From: JAGXQV01 sp964505475
GTDB taxonomy: Bacteria; Pseudomonadota; Gammaproteobacteria; Burkholderiales; Sulfuricellaceae
DNA: 16,503 nt
Reading direction: 5' to 3'
NCBI GenBank assembly: GCA_964505475.1
Contig: CAZDIJ010000064.1
Coordinates: forward strand, 1-16,503
The notes under the pieces were generated by a model, which was not told where the DNA came from, made no database searches, and worked only from the letters and a program-made list of their open reading frames with translations. How positions within the stretch are numbered: position 1 is the stretch's first letter; every line of letters starts with the position of its first letter. Shown here in pieces: positions 7,403-14,983 of the stretch. The position numbers and the translations under genes are program-made.

Positions 7403-8563
7403 ATGCAACGCATCCTCGTTTGGGATGTTCCCACCCGTTTGTTCCACTGGCTCTTCGCCGCGAGCTTTCTGATCGCGTGGCTGAGCGGCGACTCGGACGA
7501 ATGGCTGTCGTTCCATGTTTTTTCCGGCTACCTGATGGCCGGCTTGATCGGCTTTCGCTTGTTGTGGGGCGTGGCAGGCGGACATTACGCCCGCTTCTCC
7601 TCGTTCCGTTTCGGGCCGCTGGCGGGGCTGGCTTACCTGCGCCAAGCGCTCGCCGGCAGCGCCGCGCGCCATGTCGGCCACAATCCGGCGGGGAGCCAGG
7701 CGGTGTTCCTGTTGCTGGGGTTGGGGCTGCTCGTCTGTGTGGCCGGGGTGTTCGTGCTCGGCGCCGAAGAGCGGCAGGGAATGGCGGCCGGCGGGCTGGG
7801 CTATGCCTGGGGAAAAATGATCAAGGAGGGCCACGAGGCTGCCGCCACCCTGATGCTGCTGGCGGTGTTCGGGCACTTGGCCGGCGTGGCGCTGGAAAGC
7901 TGGCTGCACAAGGAAAATCTGGCGCGCTCCATGGTGACCGGGATCAAGCAGGCGCCGCCTGGCGATCCGGTTGCCAAGTCCCATCGGTCGGTCGCTGTGC
8001 TGCTGTCGGCCACGGTTGCCGCATTTGGCGCCTGGTGGTTTTTCTATGCGCTGCACCAGCCGCTCGAAACCTATCTCGGCTACGACGGCGACCGTGCCGG
8101 CCGGCATGTAGCCTTTGTCGGCCCCAGGCTGGCGGACGATCCAGCATGGCGCGAGGAATGCGGCGGCTGCCACATGGCTTTTCACCCCAGCCTGCTGCCG
8201 GCGCGTTCCTGGCAAAAGCTGATGGCGGAACAGGACCGTCACTTCGGCGCGGATCTCGCGCTCGAAGCGCCCGTGCGCGACAAACTGCTTGCCTTTCTGG
8301 TGGGCAACGCCGCCGAGCGGCTCGCCACGGAAGCCGCCTTCAAGATCAACCGCTCCATCAGGCCGGGAACCGCGCCGCTACGCATCATCGAGACGCCATA
8401 CTGGATCGGCAAGCACCGCGGCATTGCCGAAGCGGACTGGCGTTCGCCACAGGTAATAAGCAAGCTCAATTGCGCGGCCTGCCACCAGGATGCCGAGGCA
8501 GGGACATTCGAGGATGCCGCCATGCGCATCCCGCGCGAGCGGACAGCGTTAAGCAAGCCTTAA
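7403..8563 (+). CDS. Membrane cytochrome b561 fused to a C-terminal DHC dihaem domain
   Basis: A two-part inner-membrane protein of 386 residues. Residues 1-185 are a four-helix cytochrome b561 (the type that accompanies hydrogenases and SHP clusters), starting RILVWDVPTRLFHW; H15, H38, H144 and H158 are candidate b-haem ligands. A further hydrophobic segment (about 196-217) leads to residues 245-380, a DHC domain with CGGCH (253-257) and CAACH (357-361). Its WREECGGCHMAFHPSLLPARSW closely mirrors the separate DHC encoded just upstream. The expected role is passing electrons from the quinone pool through b haems to periplasmic c haems and on to DHC and SHP; direction is inferred. The ATG at 7403 follows AGGGGGG (7391-7397); the longer frame from 7340 overlaps dhc and lacks support. 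The stop TAA lies inside the second PmrA/QseB-type box. Confidence 0.88.
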   Translation: MQRILVWDVPTRLFHWLFAASFLIAWLSGDSDEWLSFHVFSGYLMAGLIGFRLLWGVAGGHYARFSSFRFGPLAGLAYLRQALAGSAARHVGHNPAGSQAVFLLLGLGLLVCVAGVFVLGAEERQGMAAGGLGYAWGKMIKEGHEAAATLMLLAVFGHLAGVALESWLHKENLARSMVTGIKQAPPGDPVAKSHRSVAVLLSATVAAFGAWWFFYALHQPLETYLGYDGDRAGRHVAFVGPRLADDPAWREECGGCHMAFHPSLLPARSWQKLMAEQDRHFGADLALEAPVRDKLLAFLVGNAAERLATEAAFKINRSIRPGTAPLRIIETPYWIGKHRGIAEADWRSPQVISKLNCAACHQDAEAGTFEDAAMRIPRERTALSKP

Positions 8564-8580
8564 GGTGGAGTGCGGATAAT
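8548..8580 (+). promoter_or_regulatory. Second PmrA/QseB-type box with -10, promoter of the small cytochrome c gene
   Basis: GTTAAGCAAGCCTTAAG (8548-8564) repeats the half-sites and the 5-bp spacing of the box at 6420. After exactly 10 bp comes GATAAT (8575-8580), five of six bases of the -10 consensus. Transcription would start near 8587, about 60 nt before the ATG at 8648. The box overlaps the last codons and stop of the b561-DHC gene. The transcript could continue into qseBC, giving positive feedback; that part is inference. Confidence 0.6.
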
Positions 8581-8647
8581 GTTCTCCAAGCGGTCGTATT
8601 CGTCACACCTTGCCCCAAGGATCATTAACATCGAAAGGAAGCCCATC

Positions 8648-9316
8648 ATGCGTAATCCACTTGCTCTTGCCGCCATCCTCCTCGGCGCCTTGTCCCTCGC
8701 CGGCGCATCGTCCTCCGCATCCGCCGCGAATGCCGACTCCGGCAGAAATGCTTACGCCAATAGCTGCGCCAGTTGCCACAGCAATCCCCAAGGTTACCGG
8801 GGGGTGAGCGCAACAGCCATCCAGAGCGCAATTCAAAACAACCGGGGTGGCATGGGCCGGCTTGCCACCCTGAGCGCCGCCGACTTGCAGGACATCGCGG
8901 CTTACCTCGCCAACCCCGCCGCTACCACCGTTGCCGTGACCACCCCGCCGGCAACTCCACCCAGCCCGGCAATCAGCACGGCCGATCCGGATTCCGACCG
9001 GATCTTCGACTGGGCCGAGTCGGAATATCCCCAGCAGTTTGGTTCGCACAGCACTTCCCGGAACGTGGGGGGCTACTACTTGCGCCATTACCCCGGCACC
9101 GATGTGTACCTGGCCACCCTGAACGGCCGATTGTACTTCTATAACGCCGGCCGCCCGGAAGAGGGGGCGCTGGACCTGGGTTTCGTGTCCAATTGGCTGA
9201 AGCGGCTCACGCTGCCGACGGCTACACAGGGGCGCTCGGACGACAACGACGACAACGATGATGATGGGCATGACAACGACGGCCACGAAAACGGTCGCGA
9301 AGATGATGACGACTGA
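8648..9316 (+). CDS. Periplasmic monohaem cytochrome c with extra C-terminal domain and Asp/His-rich tail
   Basis: The 222-residue precursor has four parts: a signal peptide (about 1-27); a short class-I cytochrome c domain (about 28-90) with CASCH (40-44) and a likely axial methionine M69 in GGMGRL; a Pro/Thr linker (about 92-112); and a domain DRIFDWAESEYPQQF...YYLRHYPG...VYLATLNGRLYFY (about 117-185). That last domain resembles a small module common in secreted betaproteobacterial proteins, of unknown function. The last 25 residues are almost all Asp, Asn, Glu, Gly and His, suggesting metal or cation binding. The ATG at 8648 follows AAGGAAG; the 12 bases ATCGAAAGGAAG (8630-8641) are identical to those before shp (6477-6488). 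It has its own PmrA/QseB-type box. It is probably an electron carrier accessory to the SHP system, but no function is proven. Confidence 0.8.
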   Translation: MRNPLALAAILLGALSLAGASSSASAANADSGRNAYANSCASCHSNPQGYRGVSATAIQSAIQNNRGGMGRLATLSAADLQDIAAYLANPAATTVAVTTPPATPPSPAISTADPDSDRIFDWAESEYPQQFGSHSTSRNVGGYYLRHYPGTDVYLATLNGRLYFYNAGRPEEGALDLGFVSNWLKRLTLPTATQGRSDDNDDNDDDGHDNDGHENGREDDDD

Positions 9317-9334
9317 TGCAGGCTGCGCATACCG

Positions 9335-9705
9335 GATGGCCAGCGATACCTACCGCACCACCTGCAACATGGCTGCCGCCAGCATCGACGAAATCGCCGA
9401 TCGCGCGGAGAAAACCGTTAATATTTCCCACGAGGCCAGCCGGCGGCCGCCAGGTCGGGCATGGCGTTTCCCTGGCCGAGGAGGCCGGCGAGGCGCTCGG
9501 CAGGATCAATTCGACCGCGCACCGGTCCATGGACATGGTCAACGGGATATCCGCGGCGACCCATGCGCAGAGCGAGGCTAGCGGAGAGATCGCCGAAATG
9601 AGCGAAAGGAACGATCGCAACATGACGGAAATGACGGCCTCGGCCCGCGATCTGGAACAATTGTCGCAAATGCTGAAAGCGGCGGTAACGCAATTCAAGG
9701 TTTGA
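9335..9705 (+). pseudogene. Remnant of a methyl-accepting chemotaxis protein, truncated and frameshifted
   Basis: Only the far C-terminal end of a chemoreceptor signalling domain remains. One frame reads ASIDEIADRAEKTVNISHEAS (about 9378-9440). The family sequence then continues in another frame as GVSLAEEAGEALGRI, SMDMVNGISAATHAQSEAS and LEQLSQMLKAAVTQFKV, up to the stop at 9703-9705. The switch lies between about 9440 and 9463, so one indel has broken the frame. The transmembrane, HAMP and methylation-helix parts and the usual hairpin tip are absent. The preceding cytochrome stop is only a few codons upstream, and qseB starts 2 bp after this stop. It is most likely a decayed gene end left by a rearrangement. 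An ATG at 9316 opens part of it, but that N-terminal portion has no family character. Confidence 0.75.
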
Positions 9706-9707
9706 CT

Positions 9708-10379
9708 ATGCGCATATTATTGGTTGAAGACGACAATTCGCTGGGCGACGGCATCCGCGCCGGTTTGCGCCAGGCGGGCTATACGGTGGACTGGTGCCGT
9801 GACGGCCGCGCGGCGCAACTGGCGCTGGACGCCGAGCCTTATGCCCTGATGGTGCTGGATATCGGCTTGCCGCAGCTTTCCGGACTGGATTTGCTGAAAT
9901 GGCTGCGCCGCAAGGGGGGGGATTTGCCGGTGCTGATCCTCACCGCCCGCGACACCGTGGCCGATCGGGTCAAGGGTTTGGACAGCGGGGCAGACGACTA
10001 CCTGGTCAAGCCTTTCGATCTGGAGGAACTGGCGGCGCGCATCCGCGCCTTGCTGCGCCGCCATGGAGGCCGGGCGGCGCCGGTCATCAGCCACGGCAAT
10101 CTGACGCTGGACCCGGCCGCCCATGCCGTGACCCTGGATGGTCGGCCGGCCGACCTGTCGCCGCGTGAGTTCGCCATCCTCCAGGCCTTGCTGGAAAACG
10201 CCGGCCATGTCCTGTCGCGCGAGCGCCTGGAGCAAACCCTCTATGGCTGGGATGAAGAGGTGGAGAGCAACGCCGTCGAAGTCCACATCCATCACCTGCG
10301 CCGCAAGCTGGAAGCCAGCCTGATCCGCACCGTGCGCGGCGTGGGATACGTCATCGAAAAGAGCAAAGTCCAGCCGTGA
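9708..10379 (+). CDS. qseB: QseB/PmrA-like OmpR-family response regulator
   Basis: DNA-binding response regulator of 223 residues. The receiver domain (about 1-115) has the acidic pair D8/D9, phosphoacceptor D51 in VLDIGLPQ, T79 and K101 in LVKPFDLEEL. The winged-helix domain (about 125-220) contains WDEEVESNAVEVHIHHLRRK, which is nearly the same as in E. coli QseB and PmrA-group regulators. Members of this group bind paired CTTAA-type half-sites; two such boxes precede the cytochrome units upstream. The ATG at 9708 (MRILLVEDDN) was chosen over a TTG at 9702; AAGG at 9697-9700 gives a modest ribosome-binding site. Its stop overlaps the qseC start (GTGA), so the pair is translationally coupled. 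No PmrA/QseB-type box lies immediately upstream. Confidence 0.9.
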   Translation: MRILLVEDDNSLGDGIRAGLRQAGYTVDWCRDGRAAQLALDAEPYALMVLDIGLPQLSGLDLLKWLRRKGGDLPVLILTARDTVADRVKGLDSGADDYLVKPFDLEELAARIRALLRRHGGRAAPVISHGNLTLDPAAHAVTLDGRPADLSPREFAILQALLENAGHVLSRERLEQTLYGWDEEVESNAVEVHIHHLRRKLEASLIRTVRGVGYVIEKSKVQP

Positions 10380-11731
10380 AAATCGCGCTCCGCAAGTTAA
10401 ACCTGACTTCGCTACGCGCCCGCCTGCTGCTGTTGCTGTTATCCGCGACGTTGCTGTTGTGGGGAGTGACGGCGTTTTTAAGTTACCGGGAAGCGCACCA
10501 CGAAATCGAGGAGATATTCGATGCCCAACTCGCCCGCTCGGCACGCATCCTGCTGGCCCAGGTGGGGCATGAAGCGGACGAGGCGGAAATCGAATACGGG
10601 GAGGATTTCCACAAGTACGAGATCAAGATCGTATTCCAGGTGTGGGACGGCGAGGGAAAGCTGATATTGCGTTCCGCCAATGCACCGGAAGAAGCGCTGG
10701 TGAAAGGGGGAGAGGGATTCGAGGACGCCCGGATCGAGGGGAGGGCATGGCGGGTGTTCTCCCATTGGGACGGGAAACACCGTCTGCTGGTGCAGGTCGG
10801 CGAGCGCCACGACGTGCGCGATGAATTGACCGAGAGCGTGGTAATCCATCTTTTTTACCCGTTTGCATTCGCCGTCCCCTTGCTGGCGCTGCTGATCTGG
10901 CTGGGGGTGGGGAGCGGACTGGCGCCGCTGCGGGGCATCGCCGAGGAAGTGGCCTGCCGCGCGCCACAGCGTCTCACCCCGCTGGAGGCGGGCGGGGCGC
11001 CAGACGAAATCCGGCCACTGGTGGAATCGCTCAACGGCTTGCTGGCGCGACTCGACACGGCGCTGGAAAACGAAAGGCGCTTTACCGCGGATGCGGCGCA
11101 CGAACTGCGCACGCCGCTGGCCGCCCTCAAAACCCAGGCGCAGGTGGCGCAACGCTCCACAGAGGAAGATGAGCGCCGCCATGCCTTGCAACAGGTGGTC
11201 GAAGGAGTGGATCGCGCCACGCATCTGGTCGAGCAACTGCTGACCCTGGCGCGCCTCGATCCCGAGCGCGGCTTGCCGCATGTTGCGACGCTCGCTCTGC
11301 GGCCGCTCGCCGTGGAGTGCGCGGCGCTGCTGGCGCCGGCTGCCCTGGAAAAATCCATCGAGCTGTCGGTGGCGGAAGGGGACGGCGCGGTGAGCGGCGA
11401 TGCCGCGATGCTCGGGGTATTGCTGCGCAATTTGATCGACAACGCCATCCGCTATACGCCCGGCGGGGGATGGGTGAAGGTCGCGGTTCGCCATGAGGCG
11501 GCTCAAGTGGTGCTGGAGGTGTGCGACAGCGGGCAGGGCATCGCGCCGGCAGAACGTGGCCAGGTGCTGCGGCGTTTCTACCGGGTGTTGGGCAGCGGCG
11601 TCGATGGCAGCGGGCTGGGGCTTTCCATCGTACAGCGCATCGCCGAACTGCACGGGGCAACTGTCGAACTCGGCGAGAGCGAGGCCGGCGGCTTGGCGGT
11701 GCGCGTCAGCTTCCCTGTGCGCGTGGGCTAA
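10376..11731 (+). CDS. qseC: QseC-like membrane sensor histidine kinase
   Basis: Sensor kinase of 451 residues, the same size as E. coli QseC. Two transmembrane helices (about 17-36 and 160-180) enclose a periplasmic sensor of about 120 residues that includes IEEIFDAQLARSARILL, typical of the QseC sensor group. A HAMP-like linker follows. The dimerisation domain has the phosphorylated H242 in AAHELRTPLAAL. The ATPase domain has the N box LLRNLIDNAIRYTP and the glycine boxes DSGQGIAP and GSGLGLSI. The start is GTG at 10376, overlapping the qseB stop by four bases. The signal is unknown; a hormone ligand should not be assumed from the name. Given the neighbours, a redox, gas or metal cue is plausible. 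Its 3' end overlaps the convergent GGDEF-EAL gene by 26 bp. Confidence 0.9.
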   Translation: MKIALRKLNLTSLRARLLLLLLSATLLLWGVTAFLSYREAHHEIEEIFDAQLARSARILLAQVGHEADEAEIEYGEDFHKYEIKIVFQVWDGEGKLILRSANAPEEALVKGGEGFEDARIEGRAWRVFSHWDGKHRLLVQVGERHDVRDELTESVVIHLFYPFAFAVPLLALLIWLGVGSGLAPLRGIAEEVACRAPQRLTPLEAGGAPDEIRPLVESLNGLLARLDTALENERRFTADAAHELRTPLAALKTQAQVAQRSTEEDERRHALQQVVEGVDRATHLVEQLLTLARLDPERGLPHVATLALRPLAVECAALLAPAALEKSIELSVAEGDGAVSGDAAMLGVLLRNLIDNAIRYTPGGGWVKVAVRHEAAQVVLEVCDSGQGIAPAERGQVLRRFYRVLGSGVDGSGLGLSIVQRIAELHGATVELGESEAGGLAVRVSFPVRVG

Positions 11732-14135
11732 GCGCCGGATGGTCGGCGCGCGGAATGTCGAGGTGGTACCCCTGCACCAGATCGACCCCGAAGGCGATCA
11801 GCATGTCGAGGATTTCCTGGCTTTCCACGAATTCCGCCACGGTGGTTTTTTTCATGCCGCGCGCCACGTCGACGATGGCCTTGACGAACACCTGGTTGTC
11901 GCTGTCGTTGGGCAGGTCGCGGATGAACATGCCGTCGATCTTCAGCACGTCGGCGTTGAGATGCTTGAGGTAGGCGAAAGAGGAAAATCCCGTGCCGAAG
12001 TCGTCCAGGCACACCGGGCAGCCGGTGCGGCGCAGTGAGTCGATGAAGCGCTGGGCGTCCTGCATGTCGGAAACCGCCGAGGTTTCGGTCAATTCCACCA
12101 GCAGGCGCGCGGGCGCCACGCCGAACCGTTCCAGCTCGTCGCCGATGAATTGCGGCAGCGAGGGTTCGTCGAACGAGCGCCCGGAAATGTTCAGCGCGAT
12201 AGAGGGAATCTGCGGCGAGGCAGCCAGCCGTTCGATGCAGGCGCGGATGACCCAGCGGTCTATTTCGAGGATTTTTCCGCTTTTTTCGGCCACCGGAATG
12301 AATTGGCCGGGCATGATTAGCTTGCCGGGGTTGGCCTCGTCGCGCATGCGCACCAGGGCTTCCAGGTGGGAGAGGGTGCGGTCGGCGGCGCGGTAGATGC
12401 CCTGGAAATGCAGCTGCAACAGATTTTGTTCGAGGGCGTGGGCGATGCGTTCGTTCCACGACAGGCGTTGCACCATGCTGCGCGAGGTATCGAGTTCCTG
12501 GCGGTAGACGCGCCAGGAGTTCTTGCCGGCGTCCTTGGCCTGGTACATGGCGGCGTCGGCGTGCGCGATCAGCTCCTCGGCGGAGGTGGCGTGCTGGGGG
12601 TAGAAGGCGATGCCCAGGCTGGATGTCAGGCGCAAGTTCTGGTTTTCGATGCGGAAGGGGATTTTGGCGATGGCGCGCACGATCCGTTCGGCCAAGGCCT
12701 GCGCCTCGCTTTCGCCCGCGTCCGGGATGAGGATGGCGAATTCATCGCCGCCCAGCCGGCAGAAGGTTTCGTGGCGCCGCACCAGCGTCCCGGTTTCGCT
12801 GGCGATGCGCATCAGGATGGTGTCGCCGGCGCTGTGGCCGAAGGTGTCGTTGATGTATTTGAATTCGTCGAGGTCGAAGAACAGCAGGGCGCCATGGGTG
12901 CGATGGCGGCCGGATTCGGCCAGCATTTTTTCCAATTCCTTCTGGAAATAGTGGCGATTGTGGAGGCCGGTCAGCGAATCGCGCTCCGCCAGGTAGATCA
13001 GCCTTTGCGCGGTGTGGCGCTCCTGGGTGACATCCTCGTAGATCCACAATTGGCCGACCAGGCGGTTTTCCGCATCGCGCACCGGGTGGCCGTGCAGGGT
13101 AAGGGTGCGGCCGTCCGTCAGGCGGATTTCCGGCTCTTCGCCGCGCGCCGCGTATCCGGTCAGTCTCGCCGCAAGCAGCGCAAGCTGCTCGCTTGGCATG
13201 AATGGTTCGGCGCAACGCCGGATAACCTCGTCGGCGCGCTGGCCGGCCAGGGTTGCATCCGTTTCGCGGCTTTGCCAGATGTGGAGAAAGGCGGGGTTGC
13301 AATACACCACCTTGTTTCCCGGCGAGACGAAGAGAATGCCGAAGCGCATCGCGGAAAGCAGGGAATTGAGGCGTGCCTGTTCCTGCTGCGACTGCATCAG
13401 GTAGCGCAGTTGCGTTTCGGCGGCGGTGCGTAGCGCCTCGATGTCGGCGCGGATGTTGTCGGCCATGAAATTGAAGGCGGTGGTGAGCTGGCCGACTTCA
13501 TCGCCGCCGTGGACCGGCAGCTTGATGTCGAAATTGCCTTTCGCCACTTGGTGCGCGCCGCGCGTCAGCAACATCAGGTGGCGCGTCAGCCAGTAGCCGA
13601 GCAGCGTCAGCAGGACGGCGGACAGGCCGATGGAGGCGAGGGCGATGAGGATGCTCTGGTTGAGCAGATGCGCCCTGGCGAGGCCGAGGATGCCGGTGGA
13701 AACCCCATAACGGAGCCGCCCGTAGCGTTGCCCGGCAAATTGGATGGAGATTTCGGTGTCGAAGCGGTCAAGATGGCCTTCGCCGCCGACAGCCAGGTCG
13801 AGTTCCGGCAGCGGCGTCGCCATGTCCCAGCCTTCCGCGGCGACGACCTTGTCCTGGGCGTCGAACAGCACCAGGTAGACGATGGCGTCGTTGTGGCGGC
13901 TTTCTCGCAGGATTTCGCGGATGGTGGCGTAATCCCTTTGCACCAGGGGGGTCGCCAGCGAGGCGTTGAGCAGCGGCGCGACCTGGTTGAGATGCGCCTC
14001 GGTCTGTTCGGTCAGGCTGGTTTGCATCAGGCGCACGCTGTTGGCCACCAGCAGCGTCAGCATGAGGGCTTCCACCAGGACGCTGGCGATGACCAGTTTG
14101 AGACGTAGCGAATTGGGGATGAAGCGCAATTTCAT
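11706..14135 (-). CDS. Membrane HAMP-PAS-GGDEF-EAL c-di-GMP turnover protein
   Basis: An 809-residue inner-membrane signalling protein. Order: TM1 (about 13-33), periplasmic sensor (about 34-155), TM2 (about 160-183), HAMP (about 184-237), a PAS domain (about 255-370), GGDEF (about 375-545) and EAL (about 560-795). The diguanylate cyclase site GGDEF (462-466) is intact, but the inhibitory I-site RxxD is replaced by RHET. The phosphodiesterase residues look complete: EAL (592-594), N649, E681, DDFGTG (711-716), K732, E768 and Q788. Either activity may therefore operate; net direction cannot be read from sequence. Its ATG overlaps the stop of the PhnD-like binding protein gene (ATGA), suggesting one transcript and a functional pair in which the binding protein presents a ligand to the periplasmic sensor. 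Confidence 0.92.
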   Translation of the reverse strand: MKLRFIPNSLRLKLVIASVLVEALMLTLLVANSVRLMQTSLTEQTEAHLNQVAPLLNASLATPLVQRDYATIREILRESRHNDAIVYLVLFDAQDKVVAAEGWDMATPLPELDLAVGGEGHLDRFDTEISIQFAGQRYGRLRYGVSTGILGLARAHLLNQSILIALASIGLSAVLLTLLGYWLTRHLMLLTRGAHQVAKGNFDIKLPVHGGDEVGQLTTAFNFMADNIRADIEALRTAAETQLRYLMQSQQEQARLNSLLSAMRFGILFVSPGNKVVYCNPAFLHIWQSRETDATLAGQRADEVIRRCAEPFMPSEQLALLAARLTGYAARGEEPEIRLTDGRTLTLHGHPVRDAENRLVGQLWIYEDVTQERHTAQRLIYLAERDSLTGLHNRHYFQKELEKMLAESGRHRTHGALLFFDLDEFKYINDTFGHSAGDTILMRIASETGTLVRRHETFCRLGGDEFAILIPDAGESEAQALAERIVRAIAKIPFRIENQNLRLTSSLGIAFYPQHATSAEELIAHADAAMYQAKDAGKNSWRVYRQELDTSRSMVQRLSWNERIAHALEQNLLQLHFQGIYRAADRTLSHLEALVRMRDEANPGKLIMPGQFIPVAEKSGKILEIDRWVIRACIERLAASPQIPSIALNISGRSFDEPSLPQFIGDELERFGVAPARLLVELTETSAVSDMQDAQRFIDSLRRTGCPVCLDDFGTGFSSFAYLKHLNADVLKIDGMFIRDLPNDSDNQVFVKAIVDVARGMKKTTVAEFVESQEILDMLIAFGVDLVQGYHLDIPRADHPALSPRAQGS

Positions 14136-14983
14136 GGAAGCGTTTTCATCAGGCTGTGGGCATCCCGGGCATAGGCTTCCATTTTCTTGAGGTCGGCCTC
14201 GCTGGCCGGCTTGAGTCCGCCGAAGCCGTTGCTTTCAAAAAATTGCCGTCCCTCGGCGGTGGCGGCGAAATCGAGCAATGCGGCGCGGACCGCTTCGATG
14301 CGCGCGACCGGCAGATTGGGATTGGCGAGGATGAACTGGTTGGGGATGGATTCCGAGGCGGCAAGGACGCGCAAGCTGTCGTGCAAGTCGTCCGGCAGTT
14401 GCGCGAAGGGCACCGAGCCGATGATCGCGGCTTGCGCCTCGCCGCGCTGCACCGACAGAGCGGCGTTGCTGTGCGAGGCGGCGGGATGGATGCGGAAATC
14501 GCTGTCGGTCAGGCCGCGGTTGCGCAGCAGGCGCAGGCCGAGCACCGGCATGACCGCCAGCCGGTCGGGCAGGGCGATGGTCTTGCCGCGCAAGTCTTCG
14601 AGGGAGCGGATGCCGGACGATTTCGCGGTAATCACCACGGCGTGCAGTTCCTGCGAATAGCGGAACAGCGGCACGAATCCCGCCTCGGTTTGCGCCAGGC
14701 GCGCCAGATGCGGGGCGATGACGATGATGTCGTATTCGCGCCGGAAAGTGCGTTCGAGGAACGATTTGAAATCCGGCGCTGAATAGGTTTGCACGCGCAA
14801 ATTCAGATTCTTTTCCAGGTGGTTCCGCAGCGGCTGGTACAGGGCGACGATGGCGCGCGCGCTCAGATTGGGGAATACCCCGAGCGTGAGCGTCTCGTCC
14901 TGGCCGCTGGCGGCCTGGGCGGGAGCGAAGGCCAGGGATGCGCCCAGAAACAGGCATCCGGCGAGTTGCAGCAGGCGGCGCAT
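14132..14983 (-). CDS. PhnD-like periplasmic substrate-binding protein (phosphate/phosphonate family)
   Basis: Secreted solute-binding protein of 283 residues. A signal peptide (about 1-24, ending PAQA) precedes a PhnD-like fold: TLTLGVFPNLSARAIVALYQPL at the start, then YDIIVIAPHLARLA (about 84-97), LEDLRGKTIALPD (about 128-140) and the helix-lined second lobe. The ATG at 14983 was chosen because GGAG lies six bases before it; an ATG at 14995 adds four residues. Family relatives bind phosphite, phosphonates or related anions with ABC transporters, but no permease or ATPase gene is present here. It sits 38 bp after argA and overlaps the GGDEF-EAL gene by four bases, so a sensory role feeding c-di-GMP signalling is more likely than uptake. 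The ligand is unknown; phosphorus compounds are only one option. Confidence 0.82.
   Translation of the reverse strand: MRRLLQLAGCLFLGASLAFAPAQAASGQDETLTLGVFPNLSARAIVALYQPLRNHLEKNLNLRVQTYSAPDFKSFLERTFRREYDIIVIAPHLARLAQTEAGFVPLFRYSQELHAVVITAKSSGIRSLEDLRGKTIALPDRLAVMPVLGLRLLRNRGLTDSDFRIHPAASHSNAALSVQRGEAQAAIIGSVPFAQLPDDLHDSLRVLAASESIPNQFILANPNLPVARIEAVRAALLDFAATAEGRQFFESNGFGGLKPASEADLKKMEAYARDAHSLMKTLP

Noticed and set aside
9316..9460. ATG at 9316 overlapping the cytochrome stop as the start of a real small gene
   Set aside because: The first 45 or so codons have no family character, and the true MCP-like sequence at this place lies in another frame, so decay explains it better.
10376..11731. 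Calling QseC an adrenergic/quorum sensor
   Set aside because: The name reflects kinase subfamily only; the periplasmic sequence alone does not show a hormone site, and the context suggests a redox or metal cue.
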